From: JADJOY01 sp046331705 [NCBI: bacterium]
GTDB lineage: Bacteria > JADJOY01
Direction: 5' to 3'
Assembly: GCA_046331705.1 (NCBI GenBank)
Contig: JAXLQJ010000010.1
Location: 1 to 64,000, forward strand
DNA length: 64,000 nucleotides
The position numbers and the translations under genes were made by a program. Positions 59,359 to 64,000 of the stretch are shown piece by piece; the stretch's first letter is position 1; each line of letters starts with the position of its first letter. The notes beneath the pieces are model-generated. The model did no database searches. It was not told the DNA's origin and was given only the letters and a program-made list of their open reading frames with translations.

Positions 59359-59730
59359 TCAGCTACCGCGAAGTTGGCGACGCTTGGCTTCCGCGATCAG
59401 GATCGCATCGGCGATGGCGTTGCGCCACAGTTCTTTTTCGACCTCGTCCGGTGCCTCGCGATACCCCATCGCGAGCGCCGTGAGCTGCGGAACATTCTCG
59501 TAGTCGAAGTCACGGGGCAGCGGATTGGTCGAGAGTCCGAGCAAGTAATCGACGCTCGTATTCAAGAAGCGAGCCATCTGCTGGAGATGGTGCGTGCCCG
59601 GATCTCGCTTCTGCTTCGTCCACTGCGACACCGTCGTCTCGGACACCCCGAGAAACGTGGCGAGGCGCTTCTGGTCGAGGCTTCTGCGCTTGAGCAGAAC
59701 CTTGAGCCGATCGCCCTGGAACTCGTTCAT
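59359..59730 (-). CDS. XRE-family transcriptional regulator
   Basis: Repressor-like protein of 123 residues. The helix-turn-helix spans residues about 8-62 (LKVLLKRRSLDQKRLATFLG, SETTVSQWTKQKRDPG), followed by a short C-terminal domain with LPRDFDYENVPQLTALAMGY. It probably represses its own gene and immA, and is a candidate substrate for the ImmA protease. The ATG at 59730 is chosen from the start of the HTH-bearing sequence (MNEFQGDRLK). A sigma-70-like promoter lies just upstream. Confidence 0.88.
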   Translation of the reverse strand: MNEFQGDRLKVLLKRRSLDQKRLATFLGVSETTVSQWTKQKRDPGTHHLQQMARFLNTSVDYLLGLSTNPLPRDFDYENVPQLTALAMGYREAPDEVEKELWRNAIADAILIAEAKRRQLRGS

Positions 59731-59761
59731 GACGTGAACCCTCCCTCGGGGGAACAACGTC

Positions 59762-59791
59762 ACTCTAGTCCCGCAATTTGCATCGGGTCAA
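59762..59791 (-). promoter_or_regulatory. Putative promoter of the XRE-immA unit
   Basis: On the minus strand TTGACC (59791-59786), an 18-base spacer, and TAGAGT (59767-59762) precede the XRE start codon by about 32 bases. A reasonable sigma-70 pair, pattern match only. Confidence 0.45.
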
Positions 59792-59889
59792 CCGCGGCGC
59801 CCCGAGTGGACAAGTGGGCAAGCGCGGGGAGGCCGCGGGCGTGTGGTAGGCTCGCGCCAGTCGCTGCCCCGAGATCGGAGGAACGTGCC

Positions 59890-60477
59890 GTGATGACCCG
59901 CGGTCGACGGTTCGCCATCCGCCACGCTGCGTTGCTGCCGCTCGTGCTCGCCTGCGCCGTGGGGCTCGCCGCCCCCGCGAGGGCCGGTCTCTGGGAGTGG
60001 GCGGACGGAGCAGGGCGACCTCACAAGTCGCGCTCGCTCGACGAGGTTCCGGAAGAGTTTCGCTCGACGGCCGTCGAGGTGCCCGATTCGTCGGCGAAGC
60101 CGGCGGCGGAAGCGTCGAGCCCGCAGGCGAAGGGAACCGAGCGCACGCCGGCGCGCCCGCGGGGTGCTTCCGGCGAGTCGCCTGGCGCGAGCTCGGCGGT
60201 GGACAAGCCCGCCACGGATCGCGACGGCCACGACCAGGCGTGGTGGCAGTCGCAGGTCGTCGAAACGCGCCGCACGATCAACGAGCTCGAGGCGAAGATC
60301 GAGCACCTCAAGGGAGAGTCCATTCGCACCCCCCTGATCCGCAAGGAGCGCGAGGCTCGCAAGGAGTTCGCGAAGGCGCAGGCCGAGCTGGCCGAAGCGC
60401 GCAAGCGCCTGAGCGTCGACCTCCCGCAGCAAGCCGCCGCCGCCGGCGCCCCCACCTATTGGCTTCAAGTGAAGTAA
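59890..60477 (+). CDS. Exported DUF4124-like coiled-coil protein
   Basis: Periplasmic protein of about 195 residues. A signal peptide (ACAVGLAAPARAG) leads to a short DUF4124-like domain (LWEWADGAGRPHKSRSLDEV) that occurs in many exported proteins of unknown role, then a Ser/Ala/Pro linker and a coiled coil (TRRTINELEAKIEHLKGESI, REARKEFAKAQAELAEARKR). The start could be GTG 59890 or ATG 59893; GGAGGAA ends six bases before the GTG. No partner is obvious; the large metzincin gene begins 185 bp downstream. Confidence 0.75.
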   Translation: MMTRGRRFAIRHAALLPLVLACAVGLAAPARAGLWEWADGAGRPHKSRSLDEVPEEFRSTAVEVPDSSAKPAAEASSPQAKGTERTPARPRGASGESPGASSAVDKPATDRDGHDQAWWQSQVVETRRTINELEAKIEHLKGESIRTPLIRKEREARKEFAKAQAELAEARKRLSVDLPQQAAAAGAPTYWLQVK

Positions 60478-60515
60478 CGTTCGTCTAGCCTTCTGCTTCA
60501 CCTGATCGGTCGCGT

Positions 60516-60532
60516 CGAGCCGGTTCGGCTCG
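60516..60532 (+). terminator. Short GC stem-loop after the DUF4124-like gene
   Basis: CGAGCCG (60516-60522) and CGGCTCG (60526-60532) form a perfect 7-bp stem around GTT. No T-run. It may end the DUF4124-like transcript before the metzincin gene, which has its own promoter-like pair. Confidence 0.3.
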
Positions 60533-60553
60533 CGCTCGCATCGCGAATCTCGA

Positions 60554-60583
60554 TTGACTGCGATTCGTCGCGGGTCGTACGAT
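60554..60583 (+). promoter_or_regulatory. Putative sigma-70 promoter of the metzincin gene
   Basis: TTGACT (60554-60559), an 18-base spacer and TACGAT (60578-60583) lie 80 bases upstream of the start codon. The 5' leader also contains a perfect 7-bp stem-loop, CTTGGGT-CTTC-ACCCAAG (60625-60642), of unknown role. Confidence 0.45.
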
Positions 60584-60662
60584 CGTGGTGAGTCCTCACA
60601 ATCCGCGATAAATCGCCCTGCGCGCTTGGGTCTTCACCCAAGACAGGTCGAGGAGGCTGGTG

Positions 60663-63600
60663 ATGCGAGCGATCGAGTCTCCGTTACGAGTCGTGTGCCG
60701 ACGCATCGCGCGAGTCGCGCTCGTGTTGGCAGTCGGGAGCGCTCTCGTGGGCGGCCGGGCTCTCGCCCAGAGCCCGCCGATCTTCGCTCCGAGCCGCGCT
60801 CCCGCGAGTGGCGCGCCCTTTTCGCCCGCCTCGGTGGACGAGCGCGTCATCACGCTCAACCTCGCCCCGCTTGCCGCGGGCGCCGCATCGATCACGTTGG
60901 CCCGCATCGATGGCACGACATTCGAAGCGCAGCGGACGAGCTTCGAGCAGCGAGCGCCGGACGATTACACCTGGCGTGGTTCCGTCGGATCGACTGGCCA
61001 GGTCACCTTGACCGCGCACCGCGGGATGCTCGCCGGCCTGATCGTGAGCGACGGGGAGGTCTTCGAGATCCTCACGCGGGGCCGCCGGGGCCAGCGAATC
61101 GCGAAGATCGACCAGAGTCGCCTCGGTGGCTGTGCCACGGACGCCGGGCACGAGCATGACGAGCGATCCGCGCTGAGCGCCTCCCAGGCCGCCGAGGCTG
61201 GTCGTGCCGCCAGCGCGGCCAGTACCGCCAGTACCGCGCAGATCGACGTGATGGCGGTCTACACGCCGCAAGCGCAGACGGCCGCCGGCGGGGTTGCCGC
61301 GATTCAGACCACGATCCAAGCGGCGGTCGACGTCGCCAACACGGCGTTCATCAACAGCCAGATCGATGCTCACTACAATCTCGTTCACACCGCGCTCGTC
61401 GCGCACGACGACCAGCTCGACAGCGCCAAGGACTTGGCGTGGCTCAGCACGGACGCGACGGTCGCCTCGCTGCGCGTCGCGCACTATGCCGACTTGGTCG
61501 GCTTGATCACAGGGACGCTCGAGAGCGGGATCTGCGGCCGTGCGTACGTGCAGCGCGTCGTCTCGCCCGAGTTCGCGACGTCGGCCTTCATGGTCTCGAG
61601 CCTTTCGTGCGCGGTGGGCAACCTCTCGTACGCCCACGAGCATGGCCACAATCTGGGGGCCGAGCACGATCCCGCCAACGGCGCCGACCCCTCCGAGGCG
61701 TCGTATCCGTGGTCGTTTGGCCACTACGTCAACGGCGTGTTCCGAACGGTGATGTCCTATGCCACAGGCTGCACGAGCGGCTGTACGCGCGTTCCCTACT
61801 TCTCGAATCCGGCGATCAGTTACGCGGGTTATGCCACGGGTATCGCCGATCAACGCGACAATCACCGGACGCTGAATCTCACCGCCTTGGGCGCGGCGGA
61901 GTTCCTGGTCGCGGGCCGCGATCGAGACGGTGACGGCGTCGAAGACGTCGTCGACAACTGCCCCACCGTGCCGAACGCGGATCAGCGGGACGGCGATCAC
62001 GACGGCTTGGGAGACGCTTGCGACGACGACATCGATCAGCTGCAGAAGATCGTGCCCGCTCAGCTTCAGGCCGGCGACAACTTTGGCTGGGACGTGGCCT
62101 TCGATGGAACCTTGCCGGCCGCAGGCGCTTGGCTCGACGACGATCTCGGCCAGAACTCGGGCTCGGCATATTTCTTCGGGTTCAACGGCACGGCCTGGAC
62201 CACCGACCTGAAGATGGTCGGCTCGCAGCTCGCGACGTCGGAAACGTTTGGCTACAGCGTCAGCACGAGCGGCGACACCGTGGCGGTTGGATCGAGCATC
62301 GGGAACACCTACGTGTTCCGCAAGAGCGGCGGGATCTGGAGACCCGAGGCCGTGCTCACGCCGGTCGCCGGCGGCTATTGCGGTCAAGGTGTGGCGCTCG
62401 AAGGCGACAGGCTGGCCATCGCGTGTCCGAGCAGCACGGCTGACCCGGCGCCTCGGATTCGGATCTACAACCGTGCGAACGGAGTGTGGTCGGCTGGGCA
62501 GGTGATCACGCCCTCGGGTGGCCTCGGTCAGTCCACGAAGCACGTGGAGCTGCACGGCGATCTCCTGGTCGCGGGCGCGATCACCAACAACGCTACCTGG
62601 GTGTATCGTCGCTCTCCCACCACCGGCACGTTCGCGTTGGAGGCCACGCTGGCCCCCGGCGACGGGTTGTTCGGTCAGTTCGGGGCATCCGCGACGTCGG
62701 AGGGATCGACGGTCGTGGTCGGGGCACCGTACGTGGATGCGGCCAGCGTCGACTCTGGCGCGGCGTACGTCTACGAAAAGGTCGGCTCGAGCTGGACGCA
62801 GCGGGCTCGCCTCGTGCCCGCGGACGTCGCTGCCGGAGATCGATTCGGTCGTTCGGTGGCGTTGCGGAATGGTCTGCTCGCCGTCGGATCCGACGGCGAT
62901 GACGGCACGGCGGGGGCTGTCTACCTCTTCGCCAAGAACGGCGCGGGTACGTGGGCCCAGACGGCGAAGGTGACGCCGAAGGACCGACGATACGGCGCCG
63001 CGTTCGGCAGCACGATCGCATTGGCCGGCAATCGGCTGTGGGTGGGCGCGCCGTACGACGACCAGGCCGGCTCCTCTGCCGGTGCGGCGTACGTGTTCGC
63101 ACTTCCCGTCGACACGGATGGTGACGGCGTTCGCGACAGCCGCGACAACTGTCCATCGGTGGCGAACCCCGGACAGGAGAACCTGGACGGCGATGAGCTC
63201 GGTGACGCGTGCGATCCCGACAAGGATGGCGACGGCGTAGCGAACGAGGTCGACAATTGCCCCCTGAACGCGAATCCCGGGCAGCAGGACGTCGATTCGG
63301 ATGGGATCGGGGATGCGTGCGATCCGTGCACGGACAAGGATCACGACGCGTACGCGCTGCAAGGCGGGTCCTGCGGTGCCGTGGACTGCAACGACACCGC
63401 CGCCGCGGTTCATCCGGGTGCGGCAGAGATCCCACGGAACGGGATCGACGAGGACTGCAATGGTGTCGACGAGTCGTGCGACCACGACGCGCTCTGCGAG
63501 GTCGGCGAGACTTGCACCAACTGCGCCAGCGATTGCGTGAGCGGCAGCACGCCCGGCGCGGTCTGCGGGAACGGGATCTGCGAAGCGGCGAACGGCGAGA

Positions 63601-64000
63601 GCTGCTCGACGTGCGCGGCCGACTGCAACGGCAAGACCAGCGGCCCTGCGAGCCAACGCTATTGCTGCGGCAGCACGACGGCGTGCAGCGACTCGCGCTG
63701 CAACGCCAACGGCAAGAGCTGCACCACCGTTCCCACGGTGTCGCAGAGCTATTGCTGCGGCGACACCTTGTGCAGCGTGGGCGAGAGCTGCGGGAATTGC
63801 CGGCTCGATTGCACGGTGGGAGCCGAGGTCTGCACCGGCGGGCTCGACGAGGACTGCGACGCGACGATCGACTGCGCGGATTCCAATTGCACCGGAACGC
63901 CGGCCTGTCCGACGTGTAAGGCCGCCGGAAGCTCGTGCACGGCCAACAGCGAGTGCTGCTCGCTCAGCTGTGCCGGCAAGACGGGTAAGAAGACCTGCAA
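60663..64000 (+). CDS. Large secreted metzincin protease with TSP3, FG-GAP and Cys-rich modules (3' end cut by window)
   Basis: At least 1112 residues; the frame is open to the window edge. A signal peptide (about residues 1-36, ALAQSPP) precedes a beta-rich propeptide-like part. The catalytic domain has the extended zinc motif HEHGHNLGAEH (325-335) with a likely Met-turn in VMSYATG (Met364), a metzincin like the reprolysin/M12 group. Then come Ca-binding thrombospondin type 3 repeats (DGDGVEDVVDNCP), FG-GAP-like beta-propeller repeats (TVVVGAPYVDA, LRNGLLAVGSDGDDG), more TSP3 repeats (DSDGIGDACDPC), a MopE-like stretch (DEDCNGVDESCD) and a Cys-rich tail. AGGAGG lies six bases before the ATG. 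The protein acts outside the cell; its targets are unknown. Confidence 0.88.
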   Translation, partial: MRAIESPLRVVCRRIARVALVLAVGSALVGGRALAQSPPIFAPSRAPASGAPFSPASVDERVITLNLAPLAAGAASITLARIDGTTFEAQRTSFEQRAPDDYTWRGSVGSTGQVTLTAHRGMLAGLIVSDGEVFEILTRGRRGQRIAKIDQSRLGGCATDAGHEHDERSALSASQAAEAGRAASAASTASTAQIDVMAVYTPQAQTAAGGVAAIQTTIQAAVDVANTAFINSQIDAHYNLVHTALVAHDDQLDSAKDLAWLSTDATVASLRVAHYADLVGLITGTLESGICGRAYVQRVVSPEFATSAFMVSSLSCAVGNLSYAHEHGHNLGAEHDPANGADPSEASYPWSFGHYVNGVFRTVMSYATGCTSGCTRVPYFSNPAISYAGYATGIADQRDNHRTLNLTALGAAEFLVAGRDRDGDGVEDVVDNCPTVPNADQRDGDHDGLGDACDDDIDQLQKIVPAQLQAGDNFGWDVAFDGTLPAAGAWLDDDLGQNSGSAYFFGFNGTAWTTDLKMVGSQLATSETFGYSVSTSGDTVAVGSSIGNTYVFRKSGGIWRPEAVLTPVAGGYCGQGVALEGDRLAIACPSSTADPAPRIRIYNRANGVWSAGQVITPSGGLGQSTKHVELHGDLLVAGAITNNATWVYRRSPTTGTFALEATLAPGDGLFGQFGASATSEGSTVVVGAPYVDAASVDSGAAYVYEKVGSSWTQRARLVPADVAAGDRFGRSVALRNGLLAVGSDGDDGTAGAVYLFAKNGAGTWAQTAKVTPKDRRYGAAFGSTIALAGNRLWVGAPYDDQAGSSAGAAYVFALPVDTDGDGVRDSRDNCPSVANPGQENLDGDELGDACDPDKDGDGVANEVDNCPLNANPGQQDVDSDGIGDACDPCTDKDHDAYALQGGSCGAVDCNDTAAAVHPGAAEIPRNGIDEDCNGVDESCDHDALCEVGETCTNCASDCVSGSTPGAVCGNGICEAANGESCSTCAADCNGKTSGPASQRYCCGSTTACSDSRCNANGKSCTTVPTVSQSYCCGDTLCSVGESCGNCRLDCTVGAEVCTGGLDEDCDATIDCADSNCTGTPACPTCKAAGSSCTANSECCSLSCAGKTGKKTC

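Noticed and set aside
60684-63656. A 990-codon open frame on the minus strand, rich in Arg/Val.
   Set aside because: It is the complement of the metzincin gene, whose modular structure (signal peptide, zinc motif, TSP3 repeats) is clear. The minus frame has no domain pattern and no ribosome site.
1-64000. CRISPR array, tRNA, rRNA, prophage or replication origin.
   Set aside because: I saw no regularly spaced direct repeats, cloverleaf sequences, rRNA segments, phage structural genes or origin-like repeat clusters; a dedicated search program could find weak cases I missed by eye.

Overview
The window is very GC-rich, densely coded bacterial chromosome. The gene content (a GAAC/GTTC-type LexA system, secreted proteins built from thrombospondin type 3, FG-GAP and MopE-like Cys-rich modules, a DUF3604/PPIase/HupE-like operon, SxtJ-type membrane proteins) suggests a Myxococcota or other former deltaproteobacterial lineage; this is inference from gene content only. 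Third codon positions are so GC-biased that nearly every gene carries long open frames on its opposite strand, several of them about 1000 codons long, and I treat those as shadows. Two genes run off the window: a YpfJ-type metallopeptidase at the left edge and a large secreted metzincin protease at the right edge.

Layout. 1-5077 (minus): one tight operon, VOC protein, pncB, nadD, HpnA-like epimerase, ornithine cyclodeaminase-like enzyme, YpfJ-like peptidase, with two NAD salvage steps at its core. 5242-12544 (minus): TlpA-like thioredoxin, secreted TIM-barrel protein, a 1393-residue HEAT/TPR protein and a YkgJ protein. 12649-16957 (plus): translationally coupled DUF3604 lipoprotein, parvulin-like PPIase and HupE-like membrane protein. 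16992-22070 (minus): flavin-fold protein, DUF4380-like protein and a stress-type group terC, ftsH, hpf. 22470-31670 (mostly plus): DUF3303, NhaR-like regulator, oxidoreductases, OsmC, small CxxC protein, glucose-dehydrogenase-like enzyme, a fused FAD/NAD(P) oxidoreductase-polyferredoxin membrane protein and an acyl-CoA synthetase. 31858-36938: SxtJ/SGNH protein, solitary N6-adenine methyltransferase, coiled-coil membrane protein. 37186-39069: split transketolase ending in a clear intrinsic terminator. 39103-46602: SDR, glycosyltransferase-like membrane protein, lexA operon with a paired LexA-like operator, GDPD, FmdB-type regulator, secreted metalloprotease, HEAT lipoprotein.

46626-50820 is a decayed accessory island. 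It starts with a broken IS91-type element (integrase remnant plus frameshifted transposase), continues through less GC-rich DNA with a gene broken by at least five frameshifts and one intact small membrane protein, and ends in a truncated IS110-type transposase. 50942-64000 returns to ordinary chromosome: YciI-like protein, an NMT1-type ABC importer, a FolE-like protein with altered active-site positions paired with an SDR, a second SGNH membrane protein, HAD hydrolase, an XRE-ImmA pair, a DUF4124-like coiled-coil protein and the large metzincin.

I see no tRNA or rRNA gene, CRISPR array or intact prophage. The most unusual items are the LexA operon control region with its uncharacterised CxxC partner, the oxidoreductase-polyferredoxin fusion, the FolE variant, and the decayed gene inside the IS-bounded island.
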